Part shown: piece after piece, positions 36,685-47,923 of the stretch | Numbering within the stretch: the stretch's first letter is position 1 | Layout: each line of letters opens with the position of its first letter | Assembly: GCF_022921055.1 (NCBI RefSeq) | Contig: NZ_CP095062.1 | Coordinates: 124,001-188,000 of the forward strand | DNA length: 64,000 bases | Direction: 5' to 3' | From: Hymenobacter volaticus | Lineage (GTDB): Bacteria; Bacteroidota; Bacteroidia; Cytophagales; Hymenobacteraceae | Notes under the pieces: model-generated | What the model saw: only the letters and a program-made list of their open reading frames with translations | Told to the model about the DNA's origin: nothing | Database searches by the model: none | Position numbers and translations under genes: made by a program

Positions 36685-38124
36685 CTAGCTCCCTGCCGGA
36701 ATGGGAGGCTGCTGTACGGCACTTCTTTTCTTGAAGTAATAGTAGAACGGCAACCCGCTAAGTACCAACCCAATGCCTATCAACGATTGTTTGGGCTGCG
36801 TGACCAAGGTGTTGAAGGTCAACGAAAGAGCGAACAGCAAAATGAATATCTGCACAAAAGGGTAGCCTATTACATTAGTGGTTATTCTTCCTTTCCGCTT
36901 CATTTTTAGAACTGCCAAGGCTAGCAATCCATAGAAAAGGAAAGTAGCGAAAATCACTAGGTCGGTCAGCATCTCGAAGGTGCCGGACAGAACCATCAGG
37001 CAACTCCACACCAGCGTGTAAACAAGCGCCATGTGGGGCGTTCGGTAGCGCGGATGCACGGTTGCGGCTTTCGGAAAGAAAAACCGCTCCTGCGCCATCC
37101 GAAAGTAGATGCGGGTGTGCGAAAGCAGCACTGCATTGAGGGTTCCAAAGACGCTCACCATAATCAGTAAGGTTACTCCGGTTTTGCCAGCCTTACCCAG
37201 CACACTTTCGGCCACTACAGCGGCGCCAATCTCGTTCGGACTAATAGCAGCGAGTTGGGACAGCGACAATACGCGCAGGTACGCATAATTGACCAGCAGA
37301 TACACTCCAATGGCTATGCAAACGCCACCCACTAAGGCGCGTGGCACATTACGAGTTGGGTTTTTGACCTCACCAGTTACAAACGACAAATCCACCCAAC
37401 CGTCGTAGGCCCAAAACACACTGAGCAAAGCCGTTAGGAAGGCGCTGACAAACGAGGCATTGCTGGCAGTTGCCGCCGGCGCGTTTGGGAGAGGCGCCGT
37501 TTCGGGAGCCGGAGCAGCCAAAAACAGCCCCACCAAAATGAGCAGCAAGATGCCCAACAGCTTGGCTCCCGTGAAGACGTTGCTGAGCTTCCCGCTAATG
37601 GCCGCCCCGCGGTAATTCACCCACGTAAGCGCGCAGATGGTGCCAATAGCCAGAATCTTTATGCCCGAGTCGGCAAACGGATAAATAAAGCCACCGATAG
37701 ACACCTGCGCCCAGGCCTGCAAAGGGTTAGGCAGCGGAATCAGCGTGTTAATGGTTTGGGAGAAGATAAAGCCCAGTGCAGCCACCGAAGCCGTCCCGAT
37801 AATGGTAAAGTCAGTCCACCCAAACAGGAAGGAGGCAAAGTTGCCGAATGAGAGGCGCAAATACTCATAAATGCCTCCCGACTCCTCGGTGAGTGAGGAC
37901 AACCCCGCCAAGTTGAAGGCGCCGCAAAGGGTGATAAAGCCGGCGAGCAGCCACGCCGTCAGGATCCATGCTTCGCTCAGGCCTGTTTGGGCCAAAGGCA
38001 CGATCTTCTTGAATACACCAGACCCAATTACAATACCGGCCACCAGCAAAGTGGCCGTGATAACCCCAAACGCCCTGACCAAGGTGACCCCGGCCGTAGC
38101 TTCTTCCCGTTGCGGAATGCCCAT
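36685..38124 (-). CDS. APC-family amino-acid permease
   Basis: 479 residues and about 12 hydrophobic helices. I place the start at the ATG at 38124 (MGIPQREEATAG); 51 residues upstream from an in-frame start at 38277 do not look like part of the family. Family motifs are VAGIVIGSGVFKKI in helix 1 (the flexible G-S/T-G core that contacts the substrate) and GGIYEYLRLSFGNFASFLFGW in helix 3. Members move amino acids with a cation or in exchange. It sits after an M20 amidohydrolase, zinc protease and SusC/D on the same strand, so it is a likely importer of released amino acids. Confidence 0.88.
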   Translation of the reverse strand: MGIPQREEATAGVTLVRAFGVITATLLVAGIVIGSGVFKKIVPLAQTGLSEAWILTAWLLAGFITLCGAFNLAGLSSLTEESGGIYEYLRLSFGNFASFLFGWTDFTIIGTASVAALGFIFSQTINTLIPLPNPLQAWAQVSIGGFIYPFADSGIKILAIGTICALTWVNYRGAAISGKLSNVFTGAKLLGILLLILVGLFLAAPAPETAPLPNAPAATASNASFVSAFLTALLSVFWAYDGWVDLSFVTGEVKNPTRNVPRALVGGVCIAIGVYLLVNYAYLRVLSLSQLAAISPNEIGAAVVAESVLGKAGKTGVTLLIMVSVFGTLNAVLLSHTRIYFRMAQERFFFPKAATVHPRYRTPHMALVYTLVWSCLMVLSGTFEMLTDLVIFATFLFYGLLALAVLKMKRKGRITTNVIGYPFVQIFILLFALSLTFNTLVTQPKQSLIGIGLVLSGLPFYYYFKKRSAVQQPPIPAGS

Positions 38125-38236
38125 GAAGCCAAGGTAAGCAAATCCAAAAGCTAGTCGAGCTAGCAAGTTTATGACCGTCCCGAAAAACAGCTTACGCGAA
38201 GCGCTATCCGAGTGCGTTATACAAGCCCGCTTGTAA

Positions 38237-38317
38237 TGTAAAAAAGAGGCTCGTTGACCATCGGCCCCACAATCCAACTTCCGTCGGGTATGGGACTAGT
38301 AGTCAACGAGCCTCTTT
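38237..38317 (-). terminator. Rho-independent terminator of the M20 gene
   Basis: On the minus strand, 16-base arms at 38302-38317 and 38243-38258 (core AAAGAGGCTCGTTGAC) are perfectly complementary with a 43-base loop, and the second arm is followed by a T run (38237-38242). It lies between the M20 gene and the permease, so the permease may have its own promoter. Confidence 0.7.
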
Positions 38318-38416
38318 CTACCGTGACACTATCAAATGATGAAGATTAGTGCCTCATGTTGAGCGCGCTGAAGCAACATATTTATCTATGCTGCCACTGT
38401 ACCCGTCATGCTGAGC

Positions 38417-40080
38417 TTATTGCCCACCGCTCACGGCTTTGGACTCACTTTCTGGCTTCACCATAGGGTATTTGATGCCTAGCTGTTCCAGGTAGGTTTT
38501 ATACTTGGCGGGATTGTAGTAATACTTCTTCATCTCGGGCCGGAATTCTGCCATAATGCCTTCGTTGAGCTTGATGGCGGGTTTGTCGGTGGCCGAAATT
38601 AGCGGGGTATACTTGGTGTCTTTGGTTTGCACTTCGTTGAAGTAGGTCCAAGCGTCTTTCAGGATTTCGGGCTTCACCAACATGTCGAGCAAGGTCATAG
38701 CCTCGGCTTTAGCGCCGGCCGTAACGCCTTTATGGGCAATGGGGGTAGCCATCGAAACAGCATTCGACCAATGGTGACCGGGCAAGCCGGGGATATTGGC
38801 CGGATAGCGTAGCACCACGGTTGGCACGTTCCAGGAAATATCGGCAATGTCGTCGGAGCCGCCCCGATCGAGAATTCTTCGGGTTTGCTGAGCGTATCAA
38901 GTTTCGTAGCCAAGCCATCAATCGGCTTGTTGCGACGGTCGGTTTTCGGGGCTTTCATTTCTTTCTGGATGGCGCGGGCCAGTACTTGGTCGTCGGCGCT
39001 CCAAGTGGGCAGGCCTACCACCCGAATGTTCTGGTACATCGCCTCGGCAACGGGCTTGTTCATGTGGCCGGGCCAAGCACTTCCCATCACTTCGTGCGTG
39101 ACGCTGGTATTGGTCATGAGCGTAGCACCCTCAGCCATTTTCTTGGCGTCGTCAAACATCTGCATGATCTTGGGGTAGGTCCGGTCGCGGAAGTAGTACC
39201 ACACCGAAGCTTTGGACGGCACCACATTGGGCTGGTCGCCGCCATCGGGAATCACGTAGTGCGAGCGTTGCGTTACCTCCATATGCTCGCGGTGGAAGTT
39301 CCAGCCAATGTCCATCAGCTCCACAGCATCGAGGGCACTGCGGCCGCGCCACGGCGCACCCGCCGAGTGTGCGGCTTGTCCATCGAAGTTAAACTTCACC
39401 GAAATCATGCCGTTGCCCCCACCATCCCCGTACGAAACGCCGAGGTTGTCGCCGACGTGGGTGAAGATGCAGGCATCCACGTTTTTGAAATACCCATCAC
39501 GCACAAAGTACGCCTTGGCTCCGAGCTGTTCCTCGGCCACGCCCGGCCAGAGCATGAGCGTGCCCGGAATCTTTTCCCGCTCCATAATCTTCTTGAGCGC
39601 CAGCACAGCCGTCACGTTCAACGGCTGCCCGGAGTTGTGGCCTTCTCCGTGGCCCGGCGCCCCCGCAATTATAGGGTCGTGATAGGCTACGCCGGGTTTC
39701 TGTGAAGCCTTCGGGATACAATCAATGTCGCTGCCGATGGCAATTACGGGCTTACCTGAGCCCCATTTCGCCACCCAGGCCGTGGGAATCCCCGCAATGC
39801 CTTGCTCGATAGTGAAGCCGTTTTTCTTGAGGATGCCGGTCAGGTAGCGTGAAGTTTCCGTTTCCTGAAACCCAAGTTCCCCGAAACTGAACACCATGTC
39901 CACCATCTGCTGCGTGGCTTTCTGCTGCTTATCAATCTCGATGGCCAGCTCCTTTTTAAGGGCTTCCAGTTTCGCTGGCGACATGGTAGTTTGGGCGGTT
40001 GCGCGTTGCGGCAAAGCCAACGTACCCAGCAAACCTCCCACGCTCAGCGCGCGCCGAAAGAAAGTAAAGTTGGTTTTCAT
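38417..40080 (-). CDS. M20-family amidohydrolase/peptidase, frameshifted
   Basis: About 554 residues after repair. The start is the ATG at 40080 (MKTNFTFFRR), with a signal peptide containing FFRRAL and ending ATAQ; the twin arginine hints at Tat export. M20 metal sites are visible: GSDIDCIP, HGEGHNSG and PGVAEEQLG in the catalytic half, and HVGDN plus AAHSAGAPWRGRSALDAVELM in the AbgB-like half. The frame breaks after EEFSIG; one extra base in the plus-strand C4 run at 38862-38865 gives GGGSDDIADISWNVPTVVLRY. Members of this group cleave aminoacyl or p-aminobenzoyl-glutamate amides. Here it probably trims peptides or N-acyl amino acids. Confidence 0.82.
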
Positions 40081-40203
40081 AAGCTCAAGGGTTTTAGGAT
40101 TACCTGAAATGGAAAACGGAGACCTGGACGAAAGCAGGTTATCATGTCGACATGCTGACTGTGTACTCAGTATGCCTAGTACTATTAGTGACAAACCAGA
40201 ACA

Positions 40204-40460
40204 TCCTGCTGAGCAGGTGACGCATCAAGCTAGGAATGCAACTAAGCTCAAGCCTCTCGCCTGCTGCCGATGTGATACTATTGTCATGCTGAGCGAAGCC
40301 GAAGCATCTCGCGTGCTGACGTTGCCGTGCTAACTCAACGAGGCGAGCGAGATGCTTCGGCTTCGCTCAGCATGACAGTTACCTTGGCAACGGCATCCCC
40401 ACAACGTCAGCACGTAGGAGACTTCGGTTCCTGCATTGCTGCGCCACCTGCTCAGCAGGA
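40204..40460. repeat. Nested REP-like palindromic repeat
   Basis: The 40282-40325 and 40343-40378 halves form a long stem (core GTCATGCTGAGCGAAGCCGA) matching the unit at 10234-10331. An outer inverted pair, TCCTGCTGAGCAGGTGACGC (40204-40223) and its near complement (40441-40460), encloses it, and each outer arm is itself a small palindrome. It fills the gap between the zinc protease and the M20 gene. Confidence 0.75.
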
Positions 40461-40566
40461 CACGGGATACTTTGGCGGAAAAGCAACATGATGCTTCGCC
40501 AAGTGCCCCGTTACATTTTACTCTACTTGTATTAGCAACAGCAGCACGCGTGAAACTTACGATGCC

Positions 40567-43114
40567 TTAGTACGCCACATCATCGTCCAGAAAATCTATG
40601 CTAGGCATGCCGATGGGGGCGCCGGGCGGCATTTCTAGGCCGGGGATGGGCTGGAACTTGTTGGGGTCTTCGTTGAACTTGGCAATTTGGGCTAGGCCAA
40701 AAGCAAGGTTGGCTTTCTGCCGGCTTTCGGCCGAGGGCATCTTCGTGGTCATCCACTGTTGTAGCTCCTGCACTTTCAGCAAGGCCTGTCCGCGGGCACT
40801 TTCTGATGCTTGGTTGTTGGCGGCTAGTTCCAGTAAGGTTTTCAGCGTCACGTTGTTGACCATGGTTTGCAACTCGCCTTTGTAGCCGGTTTGCAGCGGG
40901 GCCTTCCAGGTGGCGGCCAGCAACTTATCAACCACCTGCATAAAGCCCGGCTGCTGACTGTCGCGGGCCTGGTACTCGATCAGGCGGGCGGCCCGCTCGG
41001 CATTCAGCAGCGACGAGATGGTTTCACTTGCCGCAGCTTCGGCAGCAGCAATAGGGTCGAAGGTGGGCCCAGTGTGGCGGCTAAACAGCTCCGACATGTT
41101 GTTGTAGCCCGACGGACGCGGCGGAATCTTCTGAATCAGCTTTTCGGGCAAGGCCAGCGCGTCCGGCGTGATGGTGGTTAGCAATGCATCAAACGCTTTC
41201 CACTGCTCGGCGGGTGCTACCATTTTGGTGGCTACCTGCCCATCGCCTTTGACAGCCGGCGAGAAGTACAACCCGCCCAACGACTTGGCGGCGGCTTCAA
41301 TCTGGTAGCGGTGCAGCAGGTAGATGGGTACCAGCACTTCCTCCAGTGTGGCCATGGGCGCTTGGTCAGGAATGGCTTTCTCCGAGAAGTTGTCGAGCAC
41401 GTGCCGGCGCACGGTCATGAGCTTGGTGAGCTGCGTCACGGCATTTTCGCCATCGTCCCACTGGTGAGAGGTGGGGTGCGTGTAGCCGCCGATATCCGGG
41501 ATGAAGAGGTGGCCCTGCTTGAGGGTTTCCTGCATGATCTTTTCGAGAGCCTCATCTTCGTTGGTGCCTTTCGGGAAGTCCTGGTAACCCCAGAGCACTG
41601 ACCGTTTGTCCCAACTACCGATGCCTTTGGCGTAAGCGTCGGACACGTCAATGGTGCCGTCGGCTTTCAGTGAGAAGCGCGGGAATGGATAATCCATCAC
41701 CGAACCCCGGCCATTGGGGCTAGCGGCAAAGTTGTGAAAGAAGCCCAGCGTGTGCCCGATTTCGTGCGCCGACAACTGCCGGATGCGGGCCAGAGCCAGC
41801 TGCTCCATTTTGTCGGTGTTGGATTTGCCGCTGCCGTAGGGTTGCAATAAGCCCTCGGCAATCAAATAGTCCTGCCGGTGCCGGTCCGAGCCCAGCGTCA
41901 CGACCCCTTTGATGATTTCGCCGGTGCGCGGGTCAATGTAGGAAGAGCCGTAAGAAAACGCGCGCGGGTTGCCGGCGCGGTCCACCCAGTTCACCACGTT
42001 GTAGCGAATGTCCATGGCATCGGCGCCAGCCGGCAGTTCTTTCACTTGGAAGGCATTTTTGTAGCCTGCCGCTTCAAACGCTTGGTTCCACCACGCCCCG
42101 CCTTCAATTAGTGCTTGCTTAACTTTTTCGGGCGCACCCCGATCCACATAGTATACAATGGGTTCAACAGCTTCGCTGGTGGCAGCCTTGGGGTTCTTCT
42201 TTTCCAACCGGTGCCGCCGCGAGTAGCGCACCATCACGGGCTCGGTCATGGGGCAGAAAAGTCCAGGTAACTGAACATATTGAAGCCGGAACGCGGGTCA
42301 AATTTGCGCGGCTTGTAGTTGTTGTCGGGCAGCTCCACCAACGACTGGTGCATGTTCACCGTTACGGCGTTGGGGTCGGGCGCAATTTCTGGACCGCCAC
42401 CGAAGCCCCGGCCGCCAGCCGTGGCCCCACCCGTGAATGTGACCAGTGCTTCAAACTCGGTGTTTTTAGGAAAATTCTTGGTGCTTTCCAGAAACACGCC
42501 CGAGCGGGTTTCGTCGAAGCGGTAGGGGCACTGGCACCCCCGGTGGCCGGGGCGGCTCCGCGCAGACCGGCAAAAGAGCGGGCCCCGAGCCGGTCACCGA
42601 TTTTCTGGCTGTCGCGCACAATGAAAGGCGTGAAATCGACCAGTACTTTGCTGCCTTCCGCAGCAGCGGGCATGAAGCCCCAAATCACGGATTTGGCAAA
42701 CGCACTGGCCACTGATTTTTGCTCGTCGGTGTTGGTCGTGACGGCGCGGTAGTTGTAGTTGGGCGCCATCAGCAGCACTTTGGGGCCCATCCGCATGAAC
42801 TTCACGATGGCCGACGAGGCTTGGCCTTTCTCCGGCCCACCCGAGCCAACGCCTTCGGTAAGGGAGCTGAAATACAGAAAGTCTTGGTCGAACCGCTCGA
42901 TTTCCAAGTAGACTTTGCCGGTTTTCTCGTCGTAGTAAAAGGGGAAGTAGCCGTCGTACTTCTTCATTCCCTTGGTGAAGTCGGCAATGGAAGCGGCAAG
43001 TTTGGGGGCGGGTTTGCTGGCCGCCGATGCCGGATCGGTGGCTGCGTTTTGGGCACTAGCCAACGAGGAAAGCGCCAGTAACAAGGCAATGGGTAGCTGT
43101 TTGCGTAGCTTCAT
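40567..43114 (-). CDS. DUF5117/DUF5118-type zinc-dependent metalloprotease, two frameshifts
   Basis: About 849 residues after repair. A signal peptide (MKLRKQLPIALLLALSSLASA) is followed by DUF5118-like and DUF5117-like domains (GMKKYDGYFPFYYDEKTGKVYLEI, FDQDFLYF) and the catalytic domain containing the zinc motif HEIGHTLGFFHN (HExxHxxGxxH). Two breaks occur: one extra base in the G4 run at 42525-42528 gives SAPYRFDETRSGVF, and one in the G4 run at 42250-42253 gives FSYLDFSAPMTEPVMVRYSRR. Both joins fit the family. The protein is predicted to be periplasmic or surface-exposed and to degrade proteins. It is encoded just downstream of SusD, as in peptide-uptake loci. Confidence 0.85.
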
Positions 43115-43204
43115 TCGGGGTGGTTGGGGTAGTTGAAAAAAGAAACCTAACGTACCAGAATTCGTCGAAGAACATCCAGTGCCCCACCGAATTCTGATAG
43201 CGTA

Positions 43205-44668
43205 TTAGAGCAGCTTATTGGAAGAAATCTCGGCGTTCGGAATCGGGAAAATGTACTCGGGCTGTGCAGGCGAAATAGAAGGCGCCGTGCCTTTGGCGGG
43301 AATAGGCAACAGGTTGCGCAGCAAGTCGACGGACCGGAACCCCTCCCCTAGCAACTCGATGCGCCGCTCCACCCATATTGCGTTTAACAGAGCCGTGGGC
43401 GTGGCAGTAGCAGTGGCGGCGAACGTGTAGGTTGGGTCAGCGCGCTGATGCACAGCCGTTAAGATACGCGCCGACAAGATTAAATCTGGCGTACTGATTT
43501 TGGCCAAGGCCTCCGCGTAATTTAGCAGCACTTCCGAGTAGCGGATGACGGGGATGTAGTCGAGGTACGGGTTGGCTTTTTTGTACTTGGTAAGATACAC
43601 GGTAGTGCCGGCCGTGCGGAGCATAGTCCGACGCTCATCGGTGGTGCGCCATTGGGCGTTGCCTAAGATGCCGGTCGGGTTAAGGTTGTACTCCTGATTG
43701 ACGGTGTACTCGTAGCCCAATGAGCTTTGGCCGCTCACGTTATCGAGTTCGGTCATTGGCATCGAGAAGATGCTTTCGGTGGTGGTGTAATCGGAGTTGA
43801 ATACGGTGCTGATACTGGCCTGCATCTGGTGCAGCACGCCGCTGTTGGATTTGAAAGGCGCCGTGGCCGAGACAATTTTTTGGGCCTCCGTTACCACGTT
43901 GGCGTACTGCCCCATCGACAGATACACGCGGGTTTTCAGCGCAATAGCCGTGTTGCGGTGGGCGCGGGTGGTGTTGAGCAGCGGCGTGGTGTATGTAAGC
44001 GGCAGCCCGGCTTCGGCCTCAGTCAAATCCCTGATAATCTGCGCGTACACCTCCGCCACGGTGCTGCGGGCCATGTCGTTGTTGGCGGAAGTAGTTTGGC
44101 CTTGCAGCCGCAGCGGTACGCCGGGCGAAGCGCCGTTATCCTTCATATAAGGCTGCCCGTAGAACGTAATCAAAGTGAAGTAACTCAGGGCTCGCACAAA
44201 CTTGGCCTCGGCGGTGTAGTTGGCCGCCACGGCAGCTTCCACGGCGCCAGGGTGCGCGGCCAAGCCATCGATGAGCAAATTGGCCGAGTTGATGGCGGCG
44301 TACGCCGTGCTCCAGGTGGTAAGGGCATCATTGGAACCGGAATTGATGGTGTGGTTCCAGGCATCGTAGCCAGTGAATACGTTTTGGAGGCGGTTGATAA
44401 ATTCCTCGCCCCGAATGTCACTGAGCATTAGGTAACGGCCGCCAAAAAAGCTGCCGTTTTTCAGTCCGGCATACATGCCGTTCACCTGGCCCAACACGCG
44501 GGTTGGCGTAGCAAACAGCGCTGCATCGGGCAACGACGTTTCGGGGGCGGGATTCAAGATTTCCTTTTCATTGCAAGCCGTGGTGCACAGCGTGCAGGCC
44601 AGGAAGAGTAAGGAAGCAAGGCGGAGTGCCCCCGCTTTGCGGGTAGCGGGTATAGTGATTGTCTTCAT
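43205..44668 (-). CDS. RagB/SusD-family outer-membrane lipoprotein (peptide locus)
   Basis: 487 residues with a lipoprotein signal (TLCTTAC). SusD/RagB marks are NPAPETSLPDAALF at the mature N-terminus, NGMYAGLKNGSFFGGRYLMLSDIRGEEF, and the C-terminal IRYSEVLLNYAEALAKI, VERRIELLGEGFRSVDLLRNL and YIFPIPNAEI. It is shorter than the fructan SusD, as for the peptide-type RagB proteins, but substrate cannot be read from the sequence. SusC lies 100 bases upstream. The frame is intact. Confidence 0.88.
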   Translation of the reverse strand: MKTITIPATRKAGALRLASLLFLACTLCTTACNEKEILNPAPETSLPDAALFATPTRVLGQVNGMYAGLKNGSFFGGRYLMLSDIRGEEFINRLQNVFTGYDAWNHTINSGSNDALTTWSTAYAAINSANLLIDGLAAHPGAVEAAVAANYTAEAKFVRALSYFTLITFYGQPYMKDNGASPGVPLRLQGQTTSANNDMARSTVAEVYAQIIRDLTEAEAGLPLTYTTPLLNTTRAHRNTAIALKTRVYLSMGQYANVVTEAQKIVSATAPFKSNSGVLHQMQASISTVFNSDYTTTESIFSMPMTELDNVSGQSSLGYEYTVNQEYNLNPTGILGNAQWRTTDERRTMLRTAGTTVYLTKYKKANPYLDYIPVIRYSEVLLNYAEALAKISTPDLILSARILTAVHQRADPTYTFAATATATPTALLNAIWVERRIELLGEGFRSVDLLRNLLPIPAKGTAPSISPAQPEYIFPIPNAEISSNKLL

Positions 44669-44768
44669 CGATTTCGGGTTGATGTGTTAGCAGCCAGCAA
44701 CTTGGCTATCAGGCCGGGCAACTGTTGAGTGCGAGCTGGCTACTATCTACTTGTTTCGGACTGCGGAC

Positions 44769-47700
44769 TTAGAAACCCACGTTCACGCCCAAGGTGAACG
44801 TGCGGCCCTGCGGAATGGAATTCTTGTCCACGCCGGGCGTCGTGTTGGTGTTGCCGTTCGAGGATATTTCCGGGTCGGTGCCGCTGTACTTGGTCAGGAT
44901 GAAGGCATTGAATACCTGCGTATACACTCTAACCGAACTGACACCCGACTTGCCGAACACTTGCTTGGGTACCGTATAGCCAAGCCCCGCCGATTGCAAA
45001 CGCAGGAAATCTGCTTTCTCCACGTTTTCTGAAATCGGAAACGAAGAACCATTGGACAGCAAGTCGCCGAACACAACCCGCGGAATATCGGTGACTTGGC
45101 CTTCCGTGGTCCAGCGGTCTAGCACTTCCGTGGTGTTGTTCCAGAACCGCTGGTCGCGCCAGGTGCCCTTCGTGCCGTTCATCACGTAGTTGCCGCCCGA
45201 GTACGTGAAATTGATGCCCAAATCGAAGTTGCCGTACCTGAAAGTGTTGTTGAAACCGCCGTACCAAGTAGGCAAGGCGTTGCCGAGCAACTGGTAGTCG
45301 CTCACGCTGATAGCGGCGGCCGGCGAGCCATCCAAGTAGGTCCAGCGGCTTTGACCCGAGGCTACGGCGTGGCTGTACTGTACTTTCTCACCGGCTCCGT
45401 TGATGAAAATGCGCTGGCCATTAGCGGGATTCACGCCGTCGGTTTTGGCGCCGTACAGGCTACCGACCGAGTACCCTACCCGCGTGATATTGGTGGTTTC
45501 CGAGCTCGTACTTGTGGTTCCAACAATCTCGGCACCGTCGCCAAACAAAGCGGTTACCTTGTTTCGGTTGGTGGTATAGTTAAGGTTGGTGTTCCAAGTG
45601 AATTTGCCGGCGTTGAGCACGCTGGCATTGATGCCCAACTCGAAGCCGCGGTTGTACATCGAGCCCACGTTCATCAGGATGGCGTTACCCGGAATGCCTT
45701 TTGAGGGCGTCTGTGGCACGTTCAGAATCAGGCCATCTACGTTGTTGCGGTAGTAGGTTATATCGAACCGAATCCGCTCGTTAAACAAGCCCAAATCAGC
45801 GCCTATGTTGGTTTGCTTGCTGGTTTCCCACCCTAAGTCGGGGTTGCCGCCCTGGCTGAACGTCCAGGTGGGCACCGAGCCGTACAGCGCCGAATTGTAT
45901 AAGGATAACGAGCCATAGGAGTTCGACAAGTTTCCATTGCCCACCTTGCCCCAACTGGCCCGCAGCTTCACGTTGGTGAGCACCGCGGCCAGCGGCGTGT
46001 TCTGATAAAACTGCTCTTCGCCCAACGACCAGCCCCCGATACACCCCCGAAATTGCCGTACTTCTTGCCCGCTCCCAAGGCCGAGTTGCCGTCGCGCCGG
46101 AAGTTCACGGTCAAAAAATACCGCTTGTCAAAGTCATAGGTGACGCGTGAAAACACCGATGCAAATGCCCGCTCGTTCAGGAAGTTGTTGGCCGGCACTA
46201 TGCTGCCGTAGCTACCCTGGAATTCGTCGAAGAAATTGTCGGACAGAATAGAGCGAGTCGCGCCCCACGACGAATTATTGAACTTCTGCACGTCGTAGCC
46301 GGCCAGCAGGCTCACGCTGTGCTTGGTGGAAGGCAGCGGCAGCTGGTACGTGAGCGTGTGGGTCAGGTTCCAGTTGTCGATCAGCAAGCTACTATTCGTT
46401 GCGTTGCCGTTCGGGTAACCGGGGCCGTGTAAACCAGTCTGGAATGTGGCATTCTCGATTTTCAGCCTGTCAATGCCGTAGCTGAGGCGGTAGGCCAAGC
46501 CCTTCAGCGGGGTGAAGTCCGCCGAGAAATTGCTGATAATCCGGTCGTTTTCCGAGGTATACTTGTTGAGGTCGAGCAGCGGCACCGGGTTGTAGAAGTT
46601 GCTAGCTACCGTGTTGTTGCCCATACCCAAGGTGTTGGCCGTGCTGAGGTTGTAGCTACCATCGGGGTTCACGGCATACACGTTGGGCGCTGACAGCCAA
46701 GCTAGTCTAGCCGAACCTACCAAGCCAAACGCATTGCCTTCGAGCGAGCCGGTATTGGGTGAGGCATTGAGGCTGTTGTTGTAGTTGGCATTACCCGACA
46801 AACTCAACCACGGCGTCAGCTTGTGGCTTAGGTTGAAGCGCACACCTTTGCGGGTGAACTCATTGGTTTTGAGAATTCCTTTCTGGTCGCTGTAGTTGGT
46901 GGAAAAGTAGTATTTGGTGCTTTCCGAGCCTCCCGAAACACTGAGGCTATGGTTTTGCGAAAAGCCAGTTTGGTACACTTGGTCATACCAATTGGTGTCC
47001 ACCAACGAACCGTCTTCGTTGTAGGTTGGGAAGAAGGAAGCGGATGGTATGCTGGCATTATTGGCGTTGCCACTCAAGATTTTCGAGTTGAGTACCGCTT
47101 CATTTTTGATGAGCATAAATTGCTCGGCGTTTAGCATTTTGGGCAAGCGCACAGCCTGCGTGAGGCCTGCCCACCCCTCGTATGTCACGCGTGGCTTGCC
47201 TGCTTTGCCGCTTTTGGTGGTCACCAGAATCACGCCGGCGGCGGCCCGGGAACCGTAAATAGCAGTGGAAGCTGCATCCTTCAGCACGTCAATCGACTCG
47301 ATATCGGCCGGGTTGATGTCGCCTAGCGGGTTGTTGGCCACCGTAGTGCTACCCGACGCGTTGCCCGTGTTAATCGGGATGCCATCCACTACCACCAGCG
47401 GGTAAGAACTAAGCGAAATCGAATTAATTCCCCGAATACGGATAACAGGAGCATTATTCAGCACCCCGTTGGGTTGACCGATGCTCACGCCAGTAGCCTT
47501 GCCAGCTAGGCCTTGGTCGAAGCTTTGAACGGGCATATCCTTGACGGCATCGCCGGATACACGCGCCGCAGAACCCGTAAATTCTGCCTTGGTTTGGGTG
47601 CCGTACCCTACCACCACTACCTCGTCGAGGGCTTTTGCGTCGGGCCCCATGGCTACCGTTACGGTGGAGCGCCCCGCCAGCGATACTTCTTGGGATTTGT

Positions 47701-47923
47701 AGCCTAAAAACGAAAACACCAGCACGCTATTGGGGTCGCCTTCCAAGGTGAAGGTGCCGTCCATGGCAGTGGCTCCGCCGCGCGTAGTACCTTTCACGAG
47801 CACTGTCACGCCGGGCAGAGGCGAGCCATTTGCTTCTGTTACTTTACCCGTGATCTTTTGGCTTTGCGCGCTAGTTTCCGCTGCGTAGAGCAGCGTAGGC
47901 AAGGCTAGTAAAAGTTTTTTCAT
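44769..47923 (-). CDS. SusC/RagA TonB-dependent transporter (peptide locus), frameshifted
   Basis: Outer-membrane importer of about 1051 residues after repair. Signal peptide, then a carboxypeptidase-regulatory-like domain (about 22-100; ITGKVTEANGSPLPGVTVLVKG), the SusC motif DEVVVVGYGTQTKAEFTGSA, plug (VIRIRGINSISLSSYPLVVVDGIPIN) and barrel ending FTLGVNVGF. The frame breaks after YGNFGG-VSG; one extra base in the C5 run at 46033-46037 gives SGGWSLGEEQFYQNTPL. An extra base in the nearby C5 run at 46043-46047 would also restore the frame. It functions with the SusD-like lipoprotein downstream. Confidence 0.88.

Noticed and set aside
38821..39705. 294-codon plus-strand open frame opposite the M20 gene
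   Set aside because: Antisense of conserved metal-binding motifs; its composition (many His, Arg, Val) is typical of a shadow.
43727..44431. 234-codon plus-strand frame opposite the second SusD
   Set aside because: Shadow of the SusD fold; no independent evidence.
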